This document shows, piece after piece, positions 27,358 to 35,911 of a stretch of DNA of 44,902 bases (position 1 is its first letter; every line of letters begins with the position of its first letter). Origin of the DNA: an uncultured Paludibacter sp. GTDB lineage: Bacteria > Bacteroidota > Bacteroidia > Bacteroidales > Paludibacteraceae. Both the position numbers and the translations under genes were made by a program. Below the pieces are notes generated by a model. That model worked only from the letters and a program-made list of their open reading frames with translations. It was not told the DNA's origin and ran no database searches. The stretch is taken from the NCBI GenBank assembly GCA_937927845.1, contig CALFXE010000152.1, forward strand, positions 1-44,902. Direction: 5' to 3'.

Positions 27358-29597
27358 AATACACATTTACAAATTTATTTAGTTTATTATTGGTTTTTTT
27401 CTTGATTGTTATGCCTGTTTCTGCTCAAATTAAAGACGGAAGCGCATATAAAATCAATTCTGTATACACAGGTAAAAAATCTCTTTTTATTGCAAATGCA
27501 TCATTTGATAATAATCTTGATATTATTGCATGGACTGAAACTAATGTGCCTGCCCAACGCTGGATAGCAGAGGATGCAGGTGATAACACTTTTTATTTCA
27601 GAAACGCATATACAGAAATTCCTATTTCGGTGGCTTCAAATAGACCTAAGGTAGATGATAGGCTTATTCAACGTATGAACGCATTGAATTATAGTAAGTG
27701 GGAGTTTATTCCTGTAAATAACCCGGTGTATCCCAATGCCTATTTTATTCGTTATTCAATTAAAGCTGTTGCTAATGGAGCTGATTTATTTGTAGAATTA
27801 CGATCCGATACAGATGGTACGAACATCTATCTAAATGAAAAAGCAACAACTGCCGATTCTATTCGTCAGATGTGGACTATAGTCGCTGAGGATATATTAC
27901 CCAATAAGGTTAGTAATGCTTTTAGAGATAGCGTTATGCAAGGCTGGAAACGTAAGTATTTTAATGCTCTTAAAACTTCAACAGGTTTCTGGGGCGAAGC
28001 TGAAATGATGGAAACCATTTTAGATGCTTATGAAACCACAGGGAAACAGGAATATAAAACTATGTTCGAACAGGTTTACGAACATTTCGTAAGTTATCCT
28101 GCCGGATGGGGGCAATCCGGTAATGGGCAAGATTGGAGATGGAATGAATATAATGATGATATTGCTTGGGCTGTGTTGGCAAGTGTTAGAGCATATTTAA
28201 TGTTTGGTCAACATCCTAATTCAAACATCAAGTATTTGAATATTGCTAAAACAAATTATGATAATATGTATAGCCGAGCAATGATTCCGGCCGGTATGCT
28301 ACGATGGAAACAGTCGCCTTCCGGTAATCAGGGTTCGAACTCTTGTATCAACGGACCGGCAGAGGTGGCAGCTTGTTATCTGGCTATAGCAACTGGTGAT
28401 GATACATATTACGATAAAGCCAAAAGTTTGTATACTTTGCAAAGAAAACATCTTTATGAACCTGCAACAGGAAAAGTCTTTGATTCAGGCTCGTGGGATA
28501 ATGGTGTTTTTAAAGTTGGAAATTATTGGGTGTCGACATATAATCAAGGTACATTCCTTGGTGCTGCTGTGATGTTGTATAACAGATATAAAGATGTGCA
28601 ATATCTAAATGATGCCAACAAGATAGTTGAATTGACACGTAAAGATTTATGTAATACCTTGGGCGTTGTTAAGGTTTGTGGTAGTGGCGACGACCTGCAA
28701 GGTTTCAAAGGAATTTTGATGAGGTATCTTCGTAGATATATAGTCGATTTAGCTGTTCCTGATAGAGTTGCATGGATGCAAAGGAATGCATTGCATGCAT
28801 ATAATAATCGTAATGCTGATGGTGTTATTTGGACTGCTTGGTGGGAAAAGACATCTGACAATTATATATTTTCTGATGGCTATAATTTTGCAAATAAAGG
28901 TTTTGGCGCTTCTACTGCCGTGTCGGCTGCCTTTAATGCTCCGACAGATGCTAATCTTATAATTAAAAATGCATATCAAACTATAGAAGCTGAACATTTT
29001 GATTATATAAAAGGTGTTTTCACAGAAGAAACTGAAAATGGAATTTATATTTCCAATATTAATAATGATTTCTATACAGCTTATAATAATGTGGACTTTG
29101 GAACTGATGTGGTAAATGGTATAAACATATCAGTGCAATCGAGTCGACAAGCAGGTAGACAAATAGAAATAAGAAAAGATAGTCCGAAAGGTGATTTGCT
29201 GGGTATTGCCGAAGTGCCGTCTGCTAATCCCGGAGAATGGGCAACTGCTACGGGCACTATTACTCCGCAAACAGGAAAACAGAATATCTATTTAGTTTAT
29301 AAAGGTAGTGGTTTCAAAGTTGATAACTTCTATTTTACAAAAGAAGCGAATAGTGTTTATAACCCTATATCTGCAATATTTAGTTTGAGATTTAATCAGG
29401 ATAATAATAATCTGTATGTATATTCTCAAAATATTGGTGTCATTAGGATATACAATATACAAGGTACTGAATTGCTGTCTGCTAACTTAGTCGAGGGTGA
29501 AAATGTGATTGACTTTAGTAATCATGTTGCAGGCGTGTTTGTAGTTAATGTTGAAACAAAAGATGGCATTTCAACTAAAAAGTTTATAAAAAATTAA
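27354..29597 (+). CDS. GH76 endo-alpha-1,6-mannanase with ricin-like and CBM6 domains, T9SS secreted
   Basis: Endo-acting retaining enzyme cutting alpha-1,6-mannan backbones, such as fungal cell-wall mannan or mycobacterial lipomannan-like glycans. A signal peptide (ends MPVSAQ) is followed by a ricin-like beta-trefoil region (about 25-175; SAYKINSVYTGKKSLF, QRWIAE). The GH76 (alpha/alpha)6 domain spans about 190-530 and holds the twin catalytic aspartates D268-D269 in EYNDDIAWA, with FWGEAEMMETILDAYE and TYNQGTFLGAAV as further family marks. A CBM6-like sandwich (about 540-660; YQTIEAEHFD, FKVDNFYF) and a type IX tail finish the protein. It lies 6 bases before the next gene. With GH92 and GH38 nearby this is the best single clue to an alpha-mannan substrate. 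Confidence 0.93.
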   Translation: MKYTFTNLFSLLLVFFLIVMPVSAQIKDGSAYKINSVYTGKKSLFIANASFDNNLDIIAWTETNVPAQRWIAEDAGDNTFYFRNAYTEIPISVASNRPKVDDRLIQRMNALNYSKWEFIPVNNPVYPNAYFIRYSIKAVANGADLFVELRSDTDGTNIYLNEKATTADSIRQMWTIVAEDILPNKVSNAFRDSVMQGWKRKYFNALKTSTGFWGEAEMMETILDAYETTGKQEYKTMFEQVYEHFVSYPAGWGQSGNGQDWRWNEYNDDIAWAVLASVRAYLMFGQHPNSNIKYLNIAKTNYDNMYSRAMIPAGMLRWKQSPSGNQGSNSCINGPAEVAACYLAIATGDDTYYDKAKSLYTLQRKHLYEPATGKVFDSGSWDNGVFKVGNYWVSTYNQGTFLGAAVMLYNRYKDVQYLNDANKIVELTRKDLCNTLGVVKVCGSGDDLQGFKGILMRYLRRYIVDLAVPDRVAWMQRNALHAYNNRNADGVIWTAWWEKTSDNYIFSDGYNFANKGFGASTAVSAAFNAPTDANLIIKNAYQTIEAEHFDYIKGVFTEETENGIYISNINNDFYTAYNNVDFGTDVVNGINISVQSSRQAGRQIEIRKDSPKGDLLGIAEVPSANPGEWATATGTITPQTGKQNIYLVYKGSGFKVDNFYFTKEANSVYNPISAIFSLRFNQDNNNLYVYSQNIGVIRIYNIQGTELLSANLVEGENVIDFSNHVAGVFVVNVETKDGISTKKFIKN

Positions 29598-29603
29598 AAT
29601 AAC

Positions 29604-32600
29604 ATGAGAAGACCTTTAATAGTATTATATATTTTAGCTTTGAGTTTATTTGCTAATGCTCAGCAAATCACACGAATTACAAATAGTCCGTATCCTACAT
29701 CTCCACAAAAGCCGGATAAATTATTTCTGATATCAGAATCTATAGGATATTCTCAGAAATTAGCTCTTCAATCACTTCAAGGTATGCTGGCGCGTACCAA
29801 GCCTGAAATTTTGAGAGATACTCATGGACATGGTGATTTGCTAAGTCCATATGTGACTATAGATCGTACTTATTATTCAAATTTTAATGGTTTATTGGCT
29901 TACTATGCTAATCGCTTCGATGGATATATTTTGTGCGAAGCAAAAACTGCTTCTGTCAATGTTGCATTTTCTTTATGTCCTGTACTAAATGCTATTCTTA
30001 TACCTGCTGATATTGAGCAAGTTGCAATTAATGCGGGTTATTCTAAGTTATTAGATGTTAGAGGCAAAGATGAGTCTTGGGTGTTACAAAATTATGGTAG
30101 TCACTTTAGTAAATCTATTGTTTCATATCAAGCTTTTAATGATGATAGAGCTTTGTTTCTCGGTGACTATTCTATCTTTGCCGGTGCTTTGCAGTTTTGG
30201 GATGCAAGTGCCACAGGCTCTCTCGCAAAATCTGTATATAGCCGTATGGATCCGTTAGCTGTGTATTTTGGATGGGGTGCAGGTGAGTTTAATACTGTTG
30301 AACAGATTTCTCAATATTCGGCTATGATTCATCCGTCCGATTGGAGTCCGAATCTGTCGACTTTAAGTAATGTTCCGGTGAAAATGCCGCGACATAAATT
30401 TCAAGCTACGGAATATGAAGTTGTTCCTGATGTACATACAGTTTGTTTTGTGATAACAGACGGTGATAATATACAATGGCTTTCAGGCTCTCTCAATAGT
30501 AAAGGTAGTTGGGATAATCCTGATAAAAGCAGATTAAAATTGGGTTGGACTATATCTCCTGCTTTTGTTGAACTTGCTCCGGCATCTTATCGTAAATACA
30601 TTGAGAATGCTTTAATTACTGAAAATGCAAGTAATCTTCTCGTTGCAGGACCTTCCGGTACAGGTTATTTCTTTCCGAGTATATATCCCCAGCTTACAAA
30701 TCAAAATAAGCTCAATAATGATATGATGGAAAAAGCTGATTTGAATATCGTAAATATTATTGACAAGGATGGTAATCATAATCCAAATGATTATTTAGCT
30801 CAAAGTAATGTCGATGCTTTATTTTACTATTCATACGGTGGTCAGTATACAAAACTTGCAGGTGAAATTAAGTGGTACAAAGATAAACCTTCGATAGGTG
30901 GTAGATTTACTTTATGGGGAAATACAAGCGACGGAAGTGCAGAAACTCGTAATAGAGTTGCTCAAAGTCTTGCTAATACTTTGAATAAGCAATCAACGAA
31001 CATTAACAGTGCTAATGGATACAGTTTAATACCGGTGCATATTTGGACTATGAACCCAAGTGATGTGCTAAATTGCATTAGTAAGTTAAATCCGAATATT
31101 CGCGTGGTAGCTCCTGATGAGTTTGTTTGGTTAATTCGTAAAAATGTACGTAAACTAAATCTGGCAAGTGGTAATGGTTTGAGGGTTGAGTATGCTTTAA
31201 GTTCTAAACCTGACGAAACAGTATTGGTTACCAACGAGAGAAGTGTTGAGTATAACGATAATTATTTTACAGAAGCAACTGAAGTCGTTGGTGACAATAA
31301 TTTTATAGCAACTTGGAAAGGTAAGATTCAACCAATATATTCTCAGAAATACACCTTTCATTCAACATCAAAAGGTGGAGTATCATTGAAAATTAATGGT
31401 CGTGTTCTGTGCGATTCTTTAAACAATTCATCAGTTCATTCTTCTGATACTATAACTCTCGTTGCAGGTGAGAAGTACGATATTGAGTATAAATTCAGAA
31501 AGAACAGTGCAAATGCTATGACTAAGCTTGAATGGGAAAGTACATCTCAGGTTCGTCAACGTATCCCATACTACCAGTTGTTCTGTCAACCTCTGTCATC
31601 TACCGGTAGTGTAACTGCATATGACTTTGAGAATTTTGAAGGTTTTTCATCTAATTTGAAAATAAATAATTACAGTGCTGAAATGCTTGAAAATAAAGGG
31701 TTTGAAACAAGTAAAATAAAATCTCTGAAGATTGCTGATGGATTTAAGGTAGTCCTTTTTTCAGAGGATAATTTTCAGGGTGATTCAATTACCATTACTT
31801 CCGACAATTCTGATTTAAATGAATGGAAGAATAAAACAGTGTCTCTTAAAGTGAAATCTAATGGGGTCGATTTAGAGGAAGGTTCTTATTTTATTAAACC
31901 ACCAAATAACAACAATGCAATGGGTATCGATGGTGGATATAAAAGTATAGATAATGGTAAGAAAATCAAGCTTTTTAGAAATACAGGAGCAATAAATTTA
32001 CAATTCCGTTTCGTGAAGGCAGGTGAACGAATTTATCGCATTGAGTCTGTTTCCAGTGGAAAGGGACTTGAAATTGAAAACTTCTCAAAAGATAATAAAG
32101 CAAATTTGCAGCAATGGAATATTGCTGATGCCGAAAATCAGAAGTTTATTGTTATTCCAACATCAACAGAAGGGGTATATAAGATTTTATCATGTAATTC
32201 AGGTAAAATTTTGGAAGCTAATTCTTTATCTGCAACAGCTCAGATTTTTCAGTCGGAAGATAAAAACCAATCGTTTGCTCTATGGCAGCTTGATCCTGTT
32301 CCACCATTAGCGACAGGCAAAGGGAATGGATTAACAGCCGAATATTATAATGGAAAAGATTTTAATACTTTACGTGCAACCGAAATTGATACTACCATTA
32401 ATTTTGATTGGGGCACAGCTAAACCTCATCGACTTATAAATGCTGATAATATTTCAATCAGGTGGCAAGGTAAAATTCAACCTAGATTTACAGGCACATA
32501 TACTTTTTTTGTAAATAGCGATAATGGTCGTAGACTGTGGGTTAATGATAAATTAATTATTGATAAGTGGTTAGATGATTACGATATTGAGTATTCAGGA

Positions 32601-33017
32601 GATATTAGTCTGCAAGAAAACCAACTTTATGATATTAAACTTGAATATTTTGAAAGTACAGGTGGAGCTTATTGCTATCTTGAATGGATAAATCAAAATC
32701 AACCGAGAGAGATTGTTCCAAAATCACAGCTTTTTTCTTTGGATTATAGTGGTGTTGAAAAACCTTCTGAACAAATACTTTTTAATATCTATCCAAATCC
32801 GGTATCAGGACAGTATATTACAATAAACACGAGTAATGATATTATTGATGATAACTCTTCAATAACTTTCTTTGATACAACCGGAAGGCAAGTGTTAAAG
32901 CAAAATATTGCAAGCCCTCAGATTCAAATTGATATTTCACATCTTCAAAGAGGACTTTATCTTGTATACTTATCAAAAAACGGTAATTCAATTATTCAAA
33001 AACTAATCATAAAATAA
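29604..33017 (+). CDS. Divergent GxGYxYP-family protein with two PA14, crystallin-like and ricin-like domains, T9SS secreted
   Basis: Exported multidomain protein, a paralogue of the GxGYxYP gene at 24553. The core shows VCFVITDGDNIQW, matching the paralogue's SDGDNLQY block, and a variant name motif G352-T-G-Y-F-F-P358. It then carries a degenerate PA14-like domain (about 523-665), a beta/gamma-crystallin-like domain (about 671-755; KVVLFSEDNFQGDS), a ricin-type beta-trefoil (about 757-900; SGKGLEIENFS, NLQQW), a well-kept PA14 domain (about 905-1045; GLTAEYYNG, DNGRRLWVNDKLIIDKW) and a type IX tail starting IYPNPVSG. Four accessory modules on one enzyme of unproven activity is unusual. Signal peptide ends FANAQ. 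Operonic with GH76 (6 bases before) and the GH127-like gene (18 bases after). The family call is good; the catalytic role is inferred. Confidence 0.8.
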   Translation: MRRPLIVLYILALSLFANAQQITRITNSPYPTSPQKPDKLFLISESIGYSQKLALQSLQGMLARTKPEILRDTHGHGDLLSPYVTIDRTYYSNFNGLLAYYANRFDGYILCEAKTASVNVAFSLCPVLNAILIPADIEQVAINAGYSKLLDVRGKDESWVLQNYGSHFSKSIVSYQAFNDDRALFLGDYSIFAGALQFWDASATGSLAKSVYSRMDPLAVYFGWGAGEFNTVEQISQYSAMIHPSDWSPNLSTLSNVPVKMPRHKFQATEYEVVPDVHTVCFVITDGDNIQWLSGSLNSKGSWDNPDKSRLKLGWTISPAFVELAPASYRKYIENALITENASNLLVAGPSGTGYFFPSIYPQLTNQNKLNNDMMEKADLNIVNIIDKDGNHNPNDYLAQSNVDALFYYSYGGQYTKLAGEIKWYKDKPSIGGRFTLWGNTSDGSAETRNRVAQSLANTLNKQSTNINSANGYSLIPVHIWTMNPSDVLNCISKLNPNIRVVAPDEFVWLIRKNVRKLNLASGNGLRVEYALSSKPDETVLVTNERSVEYNDNYFTEATEVVGDNNFIATWKGKIQPIYSQKYTFHSTSKGGVSLKINGRVLCDSLNNSSVHSSDTITLVAGEKYDIEYKFRKNSANAMTKLEWESTSQVRQRIPYYQLFCQPLSSTGSVTAYDFENFEGFSSNLKINNYSAEMLENKGFETSKIKSLKIADGFKVVLFSEDNFQGDSITITSDNSDLNEWKNKTVSLKVKSNGVDLEEGSYFIKPPNNNNAMGIDGGYKSIDNGKKIKLFRNTGAINLQFRFVKAGERIYRIESVSSGKGLEIENFSKDNKANLQQWNIADAENQKFIVIPTSTEGVYKILSCNSGKILEANSLSATAQIFQSEDKNQSFALWQLDPVPPLATGKGNGLTAEYYNGKDFNTLRATEIDTTINFDWGTAKPHRLINADNISIRWQGKIQPRFTGTYTFFVNSDNGRRLWVNDKLIIDKWLDDYDIEYSGDISLQENQLYDIKLEYFESTGGAYCYLEWINQNQPREIVPKSQLFSLDYSGVEKPSEQILFNIYPNPVSGQYITINTSNDIIDDNSSITFFDTTGRQVLKQNIASPQIQIDISHLQRGLYLVYLSKNGNSIIQKLIIK

Positions 33018-33035
33018 TTTTTAAACTTACAATCC

Positions 33036-35786
33036 ATGAAGAAAATCTTCCATTTATTTATCTTGATTTTTTCTAGCTTTGTTTTAACTTCAAATTCAGC
33101 TAATTACGTTAATAATAGAACTCCATTAACAGAAGCACCTTTTATTGCTCTGCCTGTTGGAGCAGTAAAAGCCGAAGGTTGGTTACATAATCAATTAATG
33201 CTTCAGAAGAATGGCTTAACCGGCCATGCTGAAGATTTGTATAGCAGTAAAAACGATTTGGGAGCAGATTGTGATTGGCTGGGGGGCACTGGTGATAGTT
33301 GGGAACGTGCACCTTATTACACTAAAGGTCTTGTTGCTTTAGCTTATGTGTTAGATGATGCCGAATTGAAAACTAAAGCTCAGAAATGGGTTGATTGGTC
33401 ACTTGATAATCAGCGCAGGAATGGATATTTCGGTCCGCAGAATAATAATGATTGGTGGGCACGTATGCCGATGCTATATGCAATTCGTGATTATTATGAT
33501 GCCACTGGTGATGAAAGGGTTATCCCATTTTTCACAAAATATTTTCAGTATCAAAATGCGAATATTGAAATTCAACAACTAAGCAGTTGGGGAAAATCAA
33601 GAGCAGGCGATAATATTGATATTGTGTTTTGGCTATACAACAGAACAGGTGATGAATTTCTACTTGAATTAGCCGATAAGCTTCATAATCAGGCTTATCC
33701 ATGGACTGATATTTTTACAAATAATTTATTTAATCAGTTTTTAAGAGATTTTCAACCAAAGCATAATGTTAATGTTCCGCAAGCAATGAAAATGCCTGTT
33801 GTATATTATCAGAAATCTAAAGCTGTTGCAGATAAAGAAGCCTTTGTAAAGGGTCGTGAACATTTGATGTGCGATCATGGGCAGCCTTTCGGTATGCAAT
33901 CAGGTTGTGAAATGTTGGCAGGACGTTCGTCTATGACAGGTTTAGAGCTTTGTTCCGTAGTAGAACAAATGCAAACTTCTGAAATTGCACAAATGATTTT
34001 GGGTGATGCAAGTATAGGCGATCAGTTAGAAATGGTTGCATATAATGCTTTGCCGGGTGGTCTGTCATATGATATCAAAGGTTTGCAATACTATCAACAA
34101 GCCAATCAGGTGATAAGTAAATTCGGATATACAGGTATGGCTCAGAATTATGATAATAGTAATATGCCCGGACCTTTTTCAGGTTATGGTTGTTGTAGAT
34201 TTGATTTCCATATGGGATATCCTTATTTTGTGAAAACTATGTGGGCTGCAACTGCTGATAACGGACTTGCTGTGATGGCATACGGACCGTCAAAAGTAAC
34301 TGCTAAAGTTGCGGATGGGGTAGAAGTGTCAATTAAAGAAACCACAGATTATCCATTTAAAGAACGTATTTCTCTTGATATTTCAATTGCTAAGAAGACT
34401 TCTTTTCCGTTGAAATTACGTATCCCTGCATGGTGTAATTCACCGGAAATTAAAGTTAATGGAAAGGTTCAAACCGGAATAGTTAGCGGAAGTTTCTATA
34501 CTATAAACCGTTCGTGGAGCAATAATGATGAGGTAAGTATTTATTTTCCAATGAATTTAGTTATCAATGATGAGGTTAATAATTCCATTAGTATCAATAG
34601 AGGTCCATTAGTTTTTTCACTGAAGATAGAAGAAGAATGGAAGCCACGCACTGACTATGGAAATGGTTTTAAAGAGAATGAGGTTTTACCTCTGTCGGCA
34701 TGGAATTATGCTTTGATAATTGATAAAAACAATCCTTCATCTTCTATTCAGGTGATTGAAAATGAGATGCCAAATCATCCATACGACCAATCTACCACTC
34801 CGGTTCAGTTGAAGGTTTCAGCTAAAAAACTCAGTTCATGGGTGTATGCTCATAATGAAAGATTAGCTATCGATCCACCTTACAGTCCGGTAGAGTCGAA
34901 TTATCGCGATGAACAGGTTACGCTTGTGCCTTATGGCGCACAGACTTTACGTGTTACTTGCTTGCCATATATAGGAACACAAAATATGATTACTTCGTCA
35001 TTTACTGATGATTTTGAAAATGGACAAAAAGGATGGGTTCAATATGGAGGTAGCTGGTACATAAAAGATGAAGAGTATTACGCAGGAGGCGTGGAAGCCA
35101 GTCATCCTTGTTCAAAAACTGTGTACACAGCCACTTCTTTTAATGATTTTGTTTATGAGGCAAAAGTGCAACTTATAAATAATCAAGGAAATGCAGGTGT
35201 TATTTTCCGTGCAAGTCGCTTAGCTTACGGTCCGGATGATTATGATGGTTACTATGTTGGGTTGAATAGCGCAAGTGATAAAGTTGTGTTTGGAAAAGCA
35301 AACGGAGGATGGAATCAATTAAAGGAAGTCGATAAAGTGATTGATATAAATCGATGGTACGATATTAAAATAATTGCTAATAAAAGTAATTTCTCTGTGT
35401 ATGTCGATGATATGCTGACACCTGTATTGGAAATATCCGATATATCGTTTGCTTCCGGTACAATTGGGTTGAGAGCTTGGGATGTTTTAGCAAAATGGGA
35501 TGATGTAAAAGTGAAATCATTATCCAATACCGGAGTGACTTCAGTAAAATTACAAAATGGGTTAATAATTTATCCAAATCCAACATCTGATTTCTTGTCT
35601 GTAGATATTCCTCAAAATGGAAATATTAAAGTATACAGTTTGGCAGGTAAGCAACTTTATAGTGCAAATGTTTCATCCGGAATTAATGTAATAAATACAT
35701 TTAATTACAATGAAGGAGTATATTTTTTACAGTATGAAAGTGCAAAAGGTATAACTTACGCTCAATTTATTAAGAGGCAAGCGTAA
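33036..35786 (+). CDS. GH127-like (DUF1680) putative beta-L-arabinofuranosidase, T9SS secreted
   Basis: Exported enzyme of the DUF1680 group, which includes GH127 and GH146 beta-L-arabinofuranosidases that use a zinc-bound cysteine nucleophile. After the signal peptide come LPVGAVKAEGWLHNQLMLQ and DSWERAPYYTKGLVALAYVL, typical of the group. The zinc/catalytic residues appear to be kept: E304-L-C306 (TGLELCSVVE) and the adjacent C386-C387 in GYGCCRFDFH. A sandwich C-terminal region follows (LRIPAWCNSPEIKVNG). An added LamG/DUF1080-like domain (about 655-830; DDFENGQKGW) and a type IX tail (IYPNPTSDF) bring it to 916 residues, well above the bare enzyme. It ends the long operon; a strong hairpin lies 43 bases after its stop. 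DUF1680 members have diverse or unknown specificity, so arabinofuranose is only the leading guess. Confidence 0.85.
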   Translation: MKKIFHLFILIFSSFVLTSNSANYVNNRTPLTEAPFIALPVGAVKAEGWLHNQLMLQKNGLTGHAEDLYSSKNDLGADCDWLGGTGDSWERAPYYTKGLVALAYVLDDAELKTKAQKWVDWSLDNQRRNGYFGPQNNNDWWARMPMLYAIRDYYDATGDERVIPFFTKYFQYQNANIEIQQLSSWGKSRAGDNIDIVFWLYNRTGDEFLLELADKLHNQAYPWTDIFTNNLFNQFLRDFQPKHNVNVPQAMKMPVVYYQKSKAVADKEAFVKGREHLMCDHGQPFGMQSGCEMLAGRSSMTGLELCSVVEQMQTSEIAQMILGDASIGDQLEMVAYNALPGGLSYDIKGLQYYQQANQVISKFGYTGMAQNYDNSNMPGPFSGYGCCRFDFHMGYPYFVKTMWAATADNGLAVMAYGPSKVTAKVADGVEVSIKETTDYPFKERISLDISIAKKTSFPLKLRIPAWCNSPEIKVNGKVQTGIVSGSFYTINRSWSNNDEVSIYFPMNLVINDEVNNSISINRGPLVFSLKIEEEWKPRTDYGNGFKENEVLPLSAWNYALIIDKNNPSSSIQVIENEMPNHPYDQSTTPVQLKVSAKKLSSWVYAHNERLAIDPPYSPVESNYRDEQVTLVPYGAQTLRVTCLPYIGTQNMITSSFTDDFENGQKGWVQYGGSWYIKDEEYYAGGVEASHPCSKTVYTATSFNDFVYEAKVQLINNQGNAGVIFRASRLAYGPDDYDGYYVGLNSASDKVVFGKANGGWNQLKEVDKVIDINRWYDIKIIANKSNFSVYVDDMLTPVLEISDISFASGTIGLRAWDVLAKWDDVKVKSLSNTGVTSVKLQNGLIIYPNPTSDFLSVDIPQNGNIKVYSLAGKQLYSANVSSGINVINTFNYNEGVYFLQYESAKGITYAQFIKRQA

Positions 35787-35793
35787 ATTTTAG

Positions 35794-35831
35794 TATTCTT
35801 TTGTGCCAAAGTATTATTCTTTTGTGCCAAA
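35794..35831. repeat. Two 17-base direct repeats after the GH127-like gene
   Basis: TATTCTTTTGTGCCAAA occurs exactly at 35794-35810 and again at 35815-35831, a 21-base period. Each copy ends in TTTGTGCCAAA, which is a near-palindrome (TTTG-n3-CAAA). The second copy runs into the left arm of the hairpin at 35829. Two helical turns of spacing fits binding sites for a dimeric regulator; a small duplicated relic is the alternative. Confidence 0.6.
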
Positions 35832-35870
35832 TCAGCATTCTGTTGTTTGTAATACATAGAATGCTGATTT
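35829..35870 (+). terminator. Strong hairpin terminator closing the long operon
   Basis: AAATCAGCATTCT (35829-35841) and AGAATGCTGATTT (35858-35870) form a perfect 13-base stem around a 16-base loop, followed by GCTTTTACTATCTTTG. Position between a stop and the next start, plus the trailing Ts, supports transcription termination. Confidence 0.65.
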
Positions 35871-35878
35871 GCTTTTAC

Positions 35879-35886
35879 TATCTTTG
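35879..35886 (+). promoter_or_regulatory. Candidate -7 box for the peptidase/GH38 unit
   Basis: TATCTTTG fits the Bacteroidetes TAnnTTTG element exactly and lies 25 bases before the ATG at 35912, just after the terminator. No TTTG is present at the usual -33 spacing (the nearest, at 35846-35849, is too far), so expression may need an activator. Confidence 0.45.
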
Positions 35887-35911
35887 TTACCAACTTTTAA
35901 ATATTAAAATC

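Noticed and set aside
35801..35911. Long N-terminal extension of the peptidase frame
   Set aside because: It would overlap the repeats and terminator hairpin; the signal peptide begins at the ATG at 35912.
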